From Gordonia bronchialis DSM 43247 (GTDB lineage Bacteria; Actinomycetota; Actinomycetes; Mycobacteriales; Mycobacteriaceae), in contig NC_013441.1 of assembly GCF_000024785.1 (NCBI RefSeq), positions 744,001 through 808,000 of the forward strand: DNA of 64,000 bases, read 5' to 3'. The notes below the pieces were generated by a model, which was not told the DNA's origin, did not search any database, and worked only from the letters and a program-made list of their open reading frames with translations. Below are positions 7,824-17,146 of the stretch, one piece after another. The number at the start of each line of letters is the position of its first letter. Within the stretch, counting starts at the first letter, position 1. A program made the position numbers and the translations under genes.

Positions 7824-9455
7824 TTAGTGGGCGACAGCCTTTTCCGCACCGACGCCGGTGAGGGAGCGAACCTCCATCTCGGCGTTGCGCTCCGGCGTGC
7901 CCTTGTCGGCCGGCGAGGTGAACGTGCCGATGATGCCGAGGGCGAAGCCCAGCGGGATGGACACGATGCCCGGGTTGGACAGCGGGAACCAGGCGAAATC
8001 GGCGCCGGTGATCATCGAGCTCGAGCTCCCGGATACGGCCGGGGAGAAGATGATCAGGATGATCGTCGAGCCGAGTCCGCCGTAGATGCTCCACAGCGCG
8101 CCGCGGGTGTTGAACCGCTTCCAGTACAGCGAGTACACGATGGTCGGCAGGTTCGCGGCAGCGGCGATGGCGAACGCGAGGGCCACCAGGAAGGCGATGT
8201 TCTGGCCGTTGGCCAGGATGCCCAGGATGATGCCCATGATGCCCAGCACCACCACGGTGTAGCGGGACACGCGCACCTGATCGTCCTCACTTGCCTGACC
8301 ACGTTTGATGACACTGCCGTAGATGTCGTGCGCGAAGGACGCCGACGCGGTGATGGCGAGCCCGGCGACCACCGCGAGGATGGTCGCGAAGGCGACCGCG
8401 GAGATCACACCCAGCAGCACCACGCCCCCGATCTCGAAGGCCAAGAGCGGTGCCGCGGCGTTCTGACCACCGGCGGCCGCCAGGATCTTGTCCGGACCCA
8501 CCAGGGCGGCGGCGCCATAGCCGAGGACCAGCGTGAACAGGTAGAACGCGCCGATCAGGGCGATCGCCCACACCACCGAGCGTCGGGCTTCCTTGGCGGT
8601 CGGCACCGTGTAGAAGCGCATCAGCACGTGCGGCAGACCCGCAGTGCCCAGCACCAGGGCGATGGCAAGTGACACGAAGTTGATCTGGGATTCGAACGAC
8701 CCGCCATACTGCGCGCCGGGTGCGAGCACGTCACGGGAGGCGACCTTCTCGCTGGTCGAATCGCTGATCATGTCCTGGGCCGAACCCAGGATCGACGACA
8801 TGTTGAACCCGAACTTGGCGAGCACGATGAATGTCATGATCGCGGCGCCGGCGAGCAGCAGCACGGCTTTGATGATCTGCACCCAGGTGGTGCCCTTCAT
8901 CCCGCCGACCAGCACGTAGACGATCATGAGCGCGCCGACGACGGCGATGACGATGGACTGGCCGGTCTTGGACTCGATGTCGAGCAACAGGGCGACGAGA
9001 CCGCCGGCGCCGGCCATCTGGGCCAGCAGGTAGAACAGTGAGACGGCGAGCGTGGAGATGGCCGCGGCCAGTCGCACCGGACGCTGCTTGAGCCGGAAGC
9101 TCAGCACGTCGGCCATCGTGAATTTACCTGTGTTGCGCAGCAATTCGGCCACCAGCAACAGTGCGACGAGCCACGCGACGAGGAAGCCGATGGAGTACAG
9201 GAAGCCGTCGTAGCCGTAGACGGCGATGGCCCCGGCGATGCCGAGGAAGCTCGCCGCCGACAGGTAGTCGCCGGCGATGGCGATGCCGTTCTGCGGGCCG
9301 GAGAAACCGCGGCCGCCGGTGAAGAAGTCGGCGGCGGATTTGTTGTTCTTGCTCGCCCGGATGACCACGACCATCGTCACCGCGACGAACGCGAGGAAGA
9401 TCGAGATGTTGGCGACGGGACTGCCGACCGTCGCAGCGAGATACTGGGTGTTCAC
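7824..9455 (-). CDS. actP: Sodium:solute (acetate-type) symporter
   Basis: This 543-aa SSS-family permease is close to the 549 aa of E. coli ActP, with about 13 hydrophobic segments. FFTGGRGFSGPQNGIAIAGD near the N-terminus and GTAGLPHVLMRFYTVPTAKE are ActP/MctC hallmarks. The GTG at 9455 overlaps the stop of the DUF485 gene (GTGA), implying coupling. It likely takes up acetate or related short monocarboxylates with sodium or protons; the exact substrate is inferred. A hairpin follows the stop. Confidence 0.9.
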   Translation of the reverse strand: MNTQYLAATVGSPVANISIFLAFVAVTMVVVIRASKNNKSAADFFTGGRGFSGPQNGIAIAGDYLSAASFLGIAGAIAVYGYDGFLYSIGFLVAWLVALLLVAELLRNTGKFTMADVLSFRLKQRPVRLAAAISTLAVSLFYLLAQMAGAGGLVALLLDIESKTGQSIVIAVVGALMIVYVLVGGMKGTTWVQIIKAVLLLAGAAIMTFIVLAKFGFNMSSILGSAQDMISDSTSEKVASRDVLAPGAQYGGSFESQINFVSLAIALVLGTAGLPHVLMRFYTVPTAKEARRSVVWAIALIGAFYLFTLVLGYGAAALVGPDKILAAAGGQNAAAPLLAFEIGGVVLLGVISAVAFATILAVVAGLAITASASFAHDIYGSVIKRGQASEDDQVRVSRYTVVVLGIMGIILGILANGQNIAFLVALAFAIAAAANLPTIVYSLYWKRFNTRGALWSIYGGLGSTIILIIFSPAVSGSSSSMITGADFAWFPLSNPGIVSIPLGFALGIIGTFTSPADKGTPERNAEMEVRSLTGVGAEKAVAH

Positions 9456-9808
9456 GGACGTACCCCGTCTTCCATTTCGGCGCGGATGGCCTCGGCCTTG
9501 GGGTCGAGGTCGCGGTTGGCGAACCGGACGTAGAGCCCGGTGATGACGAACGTGGTCACGAACTGCAGCAGCCCCAGGATCAGGCCGAGGTTGATGTTCC
9601 CCCACACCTTGGTGGCCATGAAGTCATGGGCGAACGCGCCGAGCAGCACATACAGCGCATACCAGGCGAGGAAGAACGCGGAGATCGGGAACACGAACCG
9701 GCGCAGGGTGCGCTTGAGGTCCTGGAACTCCGGGCTGGCCTGCATCGCGACGAACTGCTCGCCGGTGGGTAGAGGGGGCTGCGGTGGTGGTTGGTCGACG
9801 GATGTCAC
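9452..9808 (-). CDS. yjcH: DUF485 small membrane protein (YjcH-like)
   Basis: This 118-aa protein has two transmembrane helices (ISAFFLAWYALYVLLGAF and LGLILGLLQFVTTFVITGLY) and the DUF485 layout with a C-terminal YVRFANRDLDP. In many bacteria DUF485 genes sit directly before actP and are thought to encode an accessory subunit. Here the two genes overlap by four bases. First gene of the operon; its upstream region is shared with the divergent VapC remnant. Confidence 0.88.
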   Translation of the reverse strand: MTSVDQPPPQPPLPTGEQFVAMQASPEFQDLKRTLRRFVFPISAFFLAWYALYVLLGAFAHDFMATKVWGNINLGLILGLLQFVTTFVITGLYVRFANRDLDPKAEAIRAEMEDGVRP

Positions 9809-9837
9809 GGGTTCCTCCCAGCTGTGATGGGTAACTG

Positions 9838-10185
9838 GTGATCAGGTTTGCTGAGGCCTGGATCACATCGCAATGGGTGGTGCAGGTCACACGCCGAAGG
9901 TTGTCGACTGTGCGCCCGGCGGTCGATCAGCGCCGACGAACGGTCGCGGGCCGGGCCACGATCCTCGAGAGATTCGCTTTCGTGCCCATGCTCTCCCCCG
10001 GCCGAGACGACGATATCGCCGCAGCGGACCTCCGCCGCCTCTGTCGGCAAGCGGGAGTTCGGTTGGGCACGATCGACGCCCTCATCGCAGCGCTGACGAT
10101 CGTCCACGGTCACACGCTGTTGACCACGGACAAGGATTTCGTCCATGCCGCGCCCCATATCGGACTCGACGTGTGGTCGCCGTAG
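9838..10185 (+). pseudogene. VapC-like PIN toxin, N-terminus missing
   Basis: The C-terminal 75 residues (VPMLSPGRDDDIAAADLRRL, GTIDALIAALTIVHGHTLLT, then TDKDF) match the second half of PIN-domain ribonucleases, including the acidic residues of GTID and TDKDF. The first catalytic Asp region (a DTSVWID-like start) is absent. The first 40 or so residues of this frame look non-native, and no VapB gene is adjacent. It is probably a decayed toxin-antitoxin locus caught between two symporter modules; the stop directly abuts the convergent symporter stop. Confidence 0.6.
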
Positions 10186-11928
10186 TCAGTCCTCGGGCAG
10201 CCGCTCGATACCCATGCCGAGCCGTTCGGGCACATGCATCCGGGCGAAGGTGCGCGACAGATCGGCGGGAAGCCGACGCCGGGTGAGCAGGCTGACGCCC
10301 ACCATGGTGCCGAAGGCCAGCGGCACGGTGACCGCGGCCGGATAGCCGATGATCACCGCCGGCCAGCCGCCCAGTGCGTCGTCGTCGGCGACACCGGCGA
10401 TGGCCAGGCTGGTGGCCACCCCGGACGACACCCCGCCCACGATCAGGCCGGTGATGGCACCGGGCGCCGTCAGGCCGCGCCACCAGATGCCGAGCACGAG
10501 TAGCGGACACAGGGTCGATGCGGCCACCGCGAACACGAGTCCGACGGTCCGCGACAACTCCAATGAGGTTGCCGCCAGCGACAATCCGACCGGGATGACC
10601 CCGCCGATGATCGCGGCCACCCGGAAGTCGCGGACCCGGCCCCGTAGGACGTCGGTGGCCAGCGCACCGGCCACCGACACCAGCAGGCCCGACGATGTCG
10701 CCAGGAACGCGGCGATGGCGCCGGCGGCCACGAGGGCACCGAGGATCTGCCCGCCGATGCCGCCGATCGCCGCGCTCGGCAGCAGCAGCACCGCAGCGTC
10801 GGCGGTGCCGGTGATCAACAGCTGCGGAACGTACAGTCGCGCGAAGACGCCCAGCAGCAGCGGGAACAGATAGAACAGCGAGAGCAGGGCGATCACGGCG
10901 AGCGCGGTCCGGCGGGCCGTGCGTCCGTCGGGGTTGGTGTAGAAGCGTACCAGGACATGTGGCAGTCCCATGGTGCCGAGGAAGGTCGCGATGATCAGCG
11001 AGAGCACCTGGTAGAGAGCGTGATCGCCGCCGAGGCCCCGACCCGGTGAGATCCACTGTTCACCGGTCACCGGGGCGCCGGCGATCACCGGGGTGGCGGC
11101 GTCGGCATCCAGCGAGATGACGCTGCCCGCCGAGATGTGGTGCTGCCCGGTCGTGGTGATCGGCGCGTCGGTCACCGCACGTCCGTCGAGCGTGCCGGAG
11201 ACGCGGATGCCCGTGGTCTCCCCGAAGGTGACCAACACGTCGGTGGTGACGTCGACGGTCGTCGCGACGCTCACCCGCGGAGGTGCCGGCTCGCCGAAAG
11301 ATGCTCGATCACTGGCGAACACACCCAAAAGGACCAGCGCCGGAACGGCGATCGCGGTGAGCTTGAGCCAGTACTGGAAGGCCTGGACGAAGGTGATGGA
11401 GCGCATCCCGCCACCGACGACGTTGACGATGACGATGGCGCCGACGGCCACCGCCCCCACCCACACCGGAACACCGATCAGGATGTTGAGAGTCAGTCCG
11501 GCACCCTGGAACTGGGGGATCAGGTAGAGCACGCAGACAACCACGACGACGACCATCGCGGTGGTGCGGACGGCTCGCGACGAGAGCCGGAACTCGGCGA
11601 AGTCGGGCACGGTGTAGGCGCCGGATCGCCGTAGCGGTGCGGCGACGAACAACAGTAGGCCAAGGTAGCCGGCGGTGAACCCCACTGGATACCACAGCGC
11701 GTCGGCCCCGTACTTGGCCACCAGCCCCGCGACGCCGAGAAACGATGCGGCCGAGAGATATTCACCGGAGACGGCGGCGGCGTTCCAGCGCGAGCCGACG
11801 GCGCGCGAGGCAACCAGGAAGTCGGAGGTGGTGCGGGAGAACCGTCCGCCGTAGGCGCCGACGGCGATGGTGGCGATTGCCGCGGCCAGCAACGCCACCG
11901 CGGTGAACGCGTCGACGTGCGTATTCAC
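10186..11928 (-). CDS. Second sodium:solute symporter
   Basis: This 580-aa SSS permease has the fingerprints FLVASRAVGSRWNAAAVSGE near the N-terminus and GTMGLPHVLVRFYTNPDGRT in the middle. Compared with the actP-like gene it carries an extra soluble insertion of about 80 residues (roughly 215-295), beta-rich in appearance (TVDVTTDVLVTFGETTGIRV). It overlaps the preceding small membrane gene by four bases and is last in an operon with a LytS/LytTR pair, so it is likely an organic-acid transporter under two-component control. Confidence 0.88.
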   Translation of the reverse strand: MNTHVDAFTAVALLAAAIATIAVGAYGGRFSRTTSDFLVASRAVGSRWNAAAVSGEYLSAASFLGVAGLVAKYGADALWYPVGFTAGYLGLLLFVAAPLRRSGAYTVPDFAEFRLSSRAVRTTAMVVVVVVCVLYLIPQFQGAGLTLNILIGVPVWVGAVAVGAIVIVNVVGGGMRSITFVQAFQYWLKLTAIAVPALVLLGVFASDRASFGEPAPPRVSVATTVDVTTDVLVTFGETTGIRVSGTLDGRAVTDAPITTTGQHHISAGSVISLDADAATPVIAGAPVTGEQWISPGRGLGGDHALYQVLSLIIATFLGTMGLPHVLVRFYTNPDGRTARRTALAVIALLSLFYLFPLLLGVFARLYVPQLLITGTADAAVLLLPSAAIGGIGGQILGALVAAGAIAAFLATSSGLLVSVAGALATDVLRGRVRDFRVAAIIGGVIPVGLSLAATSLELSRTVGLVFAVAASTLCPLLVLGIWWRGLTAPGAITGLIVGGVSSGVATSLAIAGVADDDALGGWPAVIIGYPAAVTVPLAFGTMVGVSLLTRRRLPADLSRTFARMHVPERLGMGIERLPED

Positions 11929-12335
11929 CGGGTGTCGGGGTCGGGGGTCTCGGGGCCGGGACTGTCGGTGTCATCGTCGACGACGCCCATGAAGTCCCGC
12001 TCGGCCTGCTCGGCGAACCGCACATACAGCCATCCGGTGAAATAGATGAGCGGATAAAGCAGTACGCCGAGCACAATCCAGTGCAACCGGATACCGAAGA
12101 CCGTGATCTCACCGAGGGCCGGAAAGGCGATACCCAGCAACGGGATCGCCAGCGCGAGCACCAGCAGACTGCCACCGAGGCGCAGCGCCAGGCCGAGTTG
12201 GGCCCGCATCAGTCCACGCACCAGCGTATCGCCAACCTCGGTCTGCTCCTGCACCTCCACGCGGGTCCGGACGGTTCGGGCGCCGCGTCGGGCGGCGAGG
12301 ACCACCCGCTCGCGGGGCGGGACGGGATCGGTCAT
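11925..12335 (-). CDS. Small two-TM partner of the symporter
   Basis: This 136-aa protein has two hydrophobic helices (LGGSLLVLALAIPLLGIAF and LHWIVLGVLLYPLIYFTGWL) followed by YVRFAEQAERDF, which resembles the YVRFANRDLDP end of DUF485 proteins. It occupies the same position relative to its symporter as the DUF485 gene does in the first module. ATGA overlaps at both ends couple it to the regulator upstream and the permease downstream. Confidence 0.8.
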   Translation of the reverse strand: MTDPVPPRERVVLAARRGARTVRTRVEVQEQTEVGDTLVRGLMRAQLGLALRLGGSLLVLALAIPLLGIAFPALGEITVFGIRLHWIVLGVLLYPLIYFTGWLYVRFAEQAERDFMGVVDDDTDSPGPETPDPDTR

Positions 12336-13159
12336 GTCCGACTCCCGGAGTCGCCGGAGCGGTAGGTGCGCAACGGATCCCGGATGATGCGGTCCTTGAT
12401 CTCGCGGAGCTGACGCCGGCTGACGGGCAGTTCCACCGCCTCGGACCGGCCGTTCTCACCCACGCAGACCACCGTCGTCGAACCGGTGGTCCGGAGGCCG
12501 GTGACGGCCGTGAGCCGGACCAGGTAGGAGCGGTGGATGCGGGCGAAACCCTGTTCCTGCCAGCGGGATTCGAGGGTGGACAGCGGAATTCGGACGAGGT
12601 GGGCACCGGAGTCGGCGTGTAGGCGGGCGTAGTCGCCGACGGCCTCGACCCAGGAGATGGAGTCGCGTCGCACCAGGGAGGTGACCCCGCTCATCTCGAC
12701 GGGAATCACCTCGTCGGAGCCAACCGTGGTATCGGGTCCGGATGTGTTGTCTGCCTGCGGTTCTGAGTTATCCGGGGCCTCCCGGCCGCCGGTCACCCGC
12801 ACCACGGCCTGCGCGAGGCGCTCCTCGCGCAGCGGTTTGAGCAGATAGTCGACGGCGCCGACCTCGAAGGCGTCGACGGCCTTGTCGTCGTGGGCGGTCA
12901 CGAACACGATCGCCGGCGGTGCGGCATACCGGCCGAGGACGCCGGCGAGTTCGAGGCCGGACAGGCCGGGCATGTTGATGTCGAGGAAGATGGCATCCAC
13001 GACGTGGTCGTTGAGTTGACGCAGGGCGTCGGTGGCATCCGACGCGGACAGCACCGTGGCGACCTCGTCCTGACGCTCGAGGAGGTAGCGCAGTTCGTCG
13101 AGTGCCGGTGGCTCGTCGTCGACGGCCAGGACCACCAGACCGTCGGCTGTGGCGCTCAT
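12332..13159 (-). CDS. LytTR-family response regulator
   Basis: This 275-aa protein has an N-terminal receiver domain with acidic pair D14-D15, phosphoacceptor D60 in AIFLDINMPGLSG and the conserved Lys in DYLLKPL. A linker follows, then a C-terminal LytTR DNA-binding domain (VRRDSISWVEAVGDYARLHA ... FARIHRSYLV). It lies 10 bases after the sensor kinase gene and overlaps the small membrane gene. By analogy with BtsSR/YpdAB systems it probably activates the adjacent transporter. Confidence 0.92.
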   Translation of the reverse strand: MSATADGLVVLAVDDEPPALDELRYLLERQDEVATVLSASDATDALRQLNDHVVDAIFLDINMPGLSGLELAGVLGRYAAPPAIVFVTAHDDKAVDAFEVGAVDYLLKPLREERLAQAVVRVTGGREAPDNSEPQADNTSGPDTTVGSDEVIPVEMSGVTSLVRRDSISWVEAVGDYARLHADSGAHLVRIPLSTLESRWQEQGFARIHRSYLVRLTAVTGLRTTGSTTVVCVGENGRSEAVELPVSRRQLREIKDRIIRDPLRTYRSGDSGSRT

Positions 13160-13169
13160 CGATCACCTC

Positions 13170-14378
13170 CTACACATGGACGCCGGAGCGGAATTTCGGT
13201 ACACGCATGCCCACCTTGGTTCCGGCGCCGACGGCCGTTTCGACCACTAGACCGTAGTCGTTGCCGAAGGCGGCGCGCAGCCGATGATCGACATTCGTCA
13301 GGCCCACGTGCGCACCGTCCGACGACCCGTCGGCGGTCGGTGGCTCCAGGGCGTCGAGGGCGCCCGAACGCAGCAGCTCGGGGTCCATCCCGACGCCGTC
13401 GTCCTCGACGGTGATCACGCAGTCCGAGCCCTCGTCGCGGGCGACGATGGTGATGATTCCGCCACCCTTGCCGGCGAGTCCGTGGCGTACCGCGTTCTCC
13501 ACCAGCGGCTGCAGGGCGAGGAACGGAACCACGACGTTGAGTACCTCCGGCGCAACATGCAGGCGCACGTCCAGCGACGGGCCGAAGCGCGCGCGCTCGA
13601 GGGTGAGGTAGCGGTCGATGTTGCGCAGTTCGTCGGCGAGCAGGGTGTACTCACCGGCTGCGCGGAATGAGTAGCGGGTGAAGTCGGCGAACTCGAGGAT
13701 GAGTTCGCGGGCCCGGTCGGGGTCGGTGCGGACGAACGAGGCGATCGTGTTCAACGCGTTGTAGATGAAATGCGGGCTGATCTGGGCGCGCAACGCGAGC
13801 ACCTCGGCACGATCGAGGCGGGCCCGGGAGGCATCGAGGTCGGCGAGTTCGATCTGACTCGACACGTAGCGCGCCACCTCGGCGATCGCGCCCAGCATGC
13901 CGGGCCCCGGGCGTCGGGTGGTGGCCACCACCAGTACGCCGACGCCCAGGTCGCCGGCGACGAGGGGCTGGGCGATCAGGGCGCGCACAAAGGACTCGTC
14001 GCCCACCGGGTCGGCCACGAGTACCCGGCGCTGCTCGTCGGCGGCCGACGACGCGGCCCGGTCGGCGGCCGCGAGCAGCTCGTCGTCCCACAGGTCGTCA
14101 CCGGGACAGTGATGCGCAAGGCGCGCGGATGCGTCGTCGTAGAGTGCGACGGCCTCGGCCGCCGTCAGCGAACACAGGTGGGGCAGCGCCTCTGCCGCCG
14201 AATCCACCGACAGCCCGGTCCGCAATGACCGCGCGGCCGACGACGCCGTGTGCAGCGCGGCATGCACCGCACGCTCGGTCGGCGTGGCGACCACCCGTCG
14301 CGTCCGGATCAACACCACGAGACCGCCGACGACGATCACCGCGAGTACCACGACCAGGATCGCGAGCCCACTAGACAT
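13170..14378 (-). CDS. LytS-type sensor histidine kinase
   Basis: Taking ATG 14378 (MSSGLAILVVVLAVIVVGGL) gives 402 aa with one N-terminal transmembrane helix and then a GAF-like region. The His_kinase motif ALRAQISPHFIYNALNTIAS carries the phosphorylated His. The HATPase domain has N (LVENAVRHGLAGKG) and G (EDDGVGMDPELL) boxes. Only a single TM segment is seen, unlike the multi-TM 5TM sensor of LytS, so the signal may be cytosolic through the GAF-like part. ATG 14399 and 14426 are alternative starts. Confidence 0.88.
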   Translation of the reverse strand: MSSGLAILVVVLAVIVVGGLVVLIRTRRVVATPTERAVHAALHTASSAARSLRTGLSVDSAAEALPHLCSLTAAEAVALYDDASARLAHHCPGDDLWDDELLAAADRAASSAADEQRRVLVADPVGDESFVRALIAQPLVAGDLGVGVLVVATTRRPGPGMLGAIAEVARYVSSQIELADLDASRARLDRAEVLALRAQISPHFIYNALNTIASFVRTDPDRARELILEFADFTRYSFRAAGEYTLLADELRNIDRYLTLERARFGPSLDVRLHVAPEVLNVVVPFLALQPLVENAVRHGLAGKGGGIITIVARDEGSDCVITVEDDGVGMDPELLRSGALDALEPPTADGSSDGAHVGLTNVDHRLRAAFGNDYGLVVETAVGAGTKVGMRVPKFRSGVHV

Positions 14379-14541
14379 CGAGACACCCCATCTGTCCATC
14401 CTCACCCGCACCCGCACCGAGGGCACCGTGTTTCACGCCGAGAGCACCGTGGTTCTCACCGACGGCACCCGCGTTTCGTCGCCGGCGTCGGCCCGGGATG
14501 CGCACGGTGAACGTGTTCGGTAGCACGGTCGACGGGGCGGG

Positions 14542-16143
14542 TCAGTAGACGCTCCACTCGCTCTGGGCGTAGCGCAGGATGCGCGGGTCCATCAGCGTCG
14601 ACGGCGGCATGTCGAGCGGAGGACGATCCAGCGGGAGGACGGCAGCCGACGCGAGTTCGGCGGGGCTGAGGAAGCGCAGCGGGTGTGGCGCCCGGACCTC
14701 GAGGGGAACCGGCCGGACGGCGGCCAGGTGAAATCCCCAGTCGCCGAAGGACGGGACGTCGACGTGGTACGGCAGGGTCCAGAGTCCGGCGTCGCGGAGC
14801 GTCGACTGAATGCACCAGAACGACTTCGGTGCAAAGTACGGCGATCCGGACTGGACCACCATGCGTGCACCGTCGGCGAGGTGGGCGCGGGCCAGCGCGT
14901 AGAACTCCGTCGAGTACAGCTTGGCGGTGGCCGACTCGTCGGGGTCGGGCATGTCGACGACAATGACGTCGTAGGGCTCTCGGTGCTGACGTAGCCACGA
15001 GAAGGCGTCGGCGGTGATCACCTGTGCGCGTGGGTCATTCATCGATCCGCGGTTGAGTCGGGTGAGTCGTTCGTCGGTGCGGGCCAGGCGGATCATCTCG
15101 GGGTCGAGTTCCACCAGCGTGACCTGACGGGTGTCGGGGTAGGCGAGCACCTCACGCAGGGCCAGGCCGTCGCCGCCACCGAGGATGAGGACCCGGTCGT
15201 GGCGCCCGCTCATCGCCGGATGCACCAGCGCCTCGTGATAGCGGTACTCGTCGATCGACGAGAACTGGAGATCGCCGTTGAGGTAGAGACGGGTGTCGGG
15301 ACCGTCGGCGGTGCGCCGCTCGGTGATCACGATGTCCTGGTAGGCCGTTCGTTCGGCGGCGACGACGGGGTCGCGATAGAGAGCTTGGCGTGCCGTCACC
15401 TCGAAGCGCGATGAGTAGAGCAGCCCGGCGACCAGGGCGGCGACGACGGCGAGTGCCGCGACCCCGAGAATCGCCATCCGCGCACGGCTCAGAGAATGCC
15501 GGAACACCACGAAGACGAGGAAGCATCCGGCCGCCGCGTTGACCAGACCGACCACCAGCGCACCACGCAACTGACCGAAGATCGGCAGCAGCAGGAACGG
15601 GAAACACAGGCCGCCGACGAGGGCGCCGATGTAGTCGACGGCGAAGATGTCGGCCACCGCCGAACCCGCCTCCTGGCGTCGAATCCGTTGCAGCAGAACC
15701 ATCAGCAGCGGGATCTCGGCGCCGATCAGCACACCGAGCACAAAGGCGACGCCGATCATCGCCTGCGTGTAGAGCGACAGATAGGCAAATGCCGCATACA
15801 GGGCCATCACCGAGAGCCCGCCGAGCAGCGCGAGCGCCAACTCGATCACGGCGAAGGCGGTGACCGAGTGCGGCTGAAGGGGTTTGGCTGCCAGTGAGCC
15901 GACGCCCATCGCGAACACCATCACCGCGAGGACGATCGAGGCCTGCGTCGCGGTGTTACCGATCAGGAACGAACCCAGCGAGACCAGCGCCAGCTCGTAG
16001 ACGAGACCGCAAGCGGCGCAGACGAAGACGACGGCGAGTAGCGCGGCCCGGGCGATCCGCGGGCGGCCCGGACCCGTGGATGCGGTGCCCTCCACCGCCG
16101 CCGCGTCGTCGGCGCCGGCATGAGATGACGGGGTGGTGGTCAC
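14542..16143 (-). CDS. Membrane-fused spermidine synthase-like protein
   Basis: This 533-aa protein has seven or so N-terminal transmembrane helices (about residues 30-235), then a soluble aminopropyltransferase fold. RVLILGGGDGLALREVL is the AdoMet/dcAdoMet-binding loop, LVELDPEMIRLAR the acidic strand end and VIVVDMPDPDESATAKLYS the catalytic-Asp region of SpeE. It likely transfers an aminopropyl group or acts on a polyamine-like substrate at the membrane. It is last in a five-gene operon with DUF4178, DUF2617, DUF4247 and DUF350, six bases after DUF350. Confidence 0.85.
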   Translation of the reverse strand: MTTTPSSHAGADDAAAVEGTASTGPGRPRIARAALLAVVFVCAACGLVYELALVSLGSFLIGNTATQASIVLAVMVFAMGVGSLAAKPLQPHSVTAFAVIELALALLGGLSVMALYAAFAYLSLYTQAMIGVAFVLGVLIGAEIPLLMVLLQRIRRQEAGSAVADIFAVDYIGALVGGLCFPFLLLPIFGQLRGALVVGLVNAAAGCFLVFVVFRHSLSRARMAILGVAALAVVAALVAGLLYSSRFEVTARQALYRDPVVAAERTAYQDIVITERRTADGPDTRLYLNGDLQFSSIDEYRYHEALVHPAMSGRHDRVLILGGGDGLALREVLAYPDTRQVTLVELDPEMIRLARTDERLTRLNRGSMNDPRAQVITADAFSWLRQHREPYDVIVVDMPDPDESATAKLYSTEFYALARAHLADGARMVVQSGSPYFAPKSFWCIQSTLRDAGLWTLPYHVDVPSFGDWGFHLAAVRPVPLEVRAPHPLRFLSPAELASAAVLPLDRPPLDMPPSTLMDPRILRYAQSEWSVY

Positions 16144-16149
16144 GCTCTC

Positions 16150-16581
16150 TTACAGAATCGACGCGGCGATGATCAGTGCGACACCCACATGGGCCACCCC
16201 GTGCACCCACACCGCGGGATGCGGCTGCGGATCGATCACGAGTTCCCCGAGCTTGCTCGGCGTGAACAGGTCGATCACGACGAAGGTGAGAATCATCGCG
16301 GCGAGCCCGATCAGGGTGTAGATCACGGTGAAGGTCAGGCCAACCGCGAGGCGTCCCTCACTGGCGAAGATCGCCGCGGTCACGATCAGTGCCACCGCGA
16401 ACAGATTGGAGCCCACCAGGATTCCCGCGTTGCGATTACGGTCGGCCCACAGCTGACGGCGCAGGTCGCCGGGCGTGAGGACGTCGACGACGGCGAAGGA
16501 CACCAGCATCAGGAAGATGCCGACGCCCGCATAAGCGGCGGCGTACCCGGCGTTGAGCGCGATGTCGGCGATCGAGATCAT
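16150..16581 (-). CDS. DUF350 membrane protein
   Basis: Starting at ATG 16581 (GGAG eight bases upstream) the product is 143 aa with four transmembrane helices in two pseudo-repeats. Each repeat holds a VVDVLTPGDL- or VVIDLFTPSKLGELVI-like segment, characteristic of DUF350/YjfL proteins. The function is not established. Genes of this family recur next to polyamine or envelope-stress genes, consistent with its neighbours here. Confidence 0.85.
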   Translation of the reverse strand: MISIADIALNAGYAAAYAGVGIFLMLVSFAVVDVLTPGDLRRQLWADRNRNAGILVGSNLFAVALIVTAAIFASEGRLAVGLTFTVIYTLIGLAAMILTFVVIDLFTPSKLGELVIDPQPHPAVWVHGVAHVGVALIIAASIL

Positions 16582-16633
16582 GGGTGTTCTCCGGTTTCTC
16601 GTGGATGGTCGGTTCGGTTCTGGTGCGCGCGAG

Positions 16634-17146
16634 TCATTTTCCGCCACCACCACTTCCGCCGCCGCGGTTGTCGCTGCCCGAACCACCGAAATTCGGTGTG
16701 GGAACCCAATATCCGCCGACGTAGTTGTGGTAGTGGTTGTAGCCCGACCGGTAGTCGCGGCTGACCATCACGCGGGTTTTGTCGGTGCCGTAGGGGAACA
16801 GCCCGATCAGGTAGTTCGGATACTGCAGGAACTGCGTCCCCGCCTGGTTGCCTGCGGCCCCGGCGTCACCGGCACGCTGATCGATCGGATCCTCGGCGTC
16901 GCTGATCTGGGCGGCAACCTCCGACGGCGTGCCGTCGGCGACGTAGGCCTGCACATCCCCCTCGTCGAGGGACGACTGACCCTGATAGTTCGACGTCACG
17001 TAGTCCCGCGCACTGCTGCCGATGAATCCCTTGATGGTCGAATACCCACACGACCCGATCAGGAACAGGGCGGCCACACCGGCGATGACGGCGATGATGA
17101 TGTTGCGGGTGCGGCGCAGTCCCCGGATCGGATCGGGCGTCGTCAT
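16634..17146 (-). CDS. DUF4247-type membrane-anchored protein
   Basis: This 170-aa protein has an N-terminal anchor (NIIIAVIAGVAALFLIGSCG) with a Cys that could be lipidated, an extracytoplasmic central domain with DVQAYVADGTPSEVAAQISD, and a Tyr/Gly-rich tail ending in GGGSGGGGK. The domain order and the RYxxG-like SRDYRSGYNHYH region match DUF4247. Its ATG overlaps the DUF2617 stop. Function unknown; probably exported. Confidence 0.8.
   Translation of the reverse strand: MTTPDPIRGLRRTRNIIIAVIAGVAALFLIGSCGYSTIKGFIGSSARDYVTSNYQGQSSLDEGDVQAYVADGTPSEVAAQISDAEDPIDQRAGDAGAAGNQAGTQFLQYPNYLIGLFPYGTDKTRVMVSRDYRSGYNHYHNYVGGYWVPTPNFGGSGSDNRGGGSGGGGK

Noticed and set aside
7460..7849. 129-aa minus-strand ORF after the symporter
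   Set aside because: It overlaps the symporter end and runs through two hairpins, with no Shine-Dalgarno or recognisable domain; treated as non-coding.
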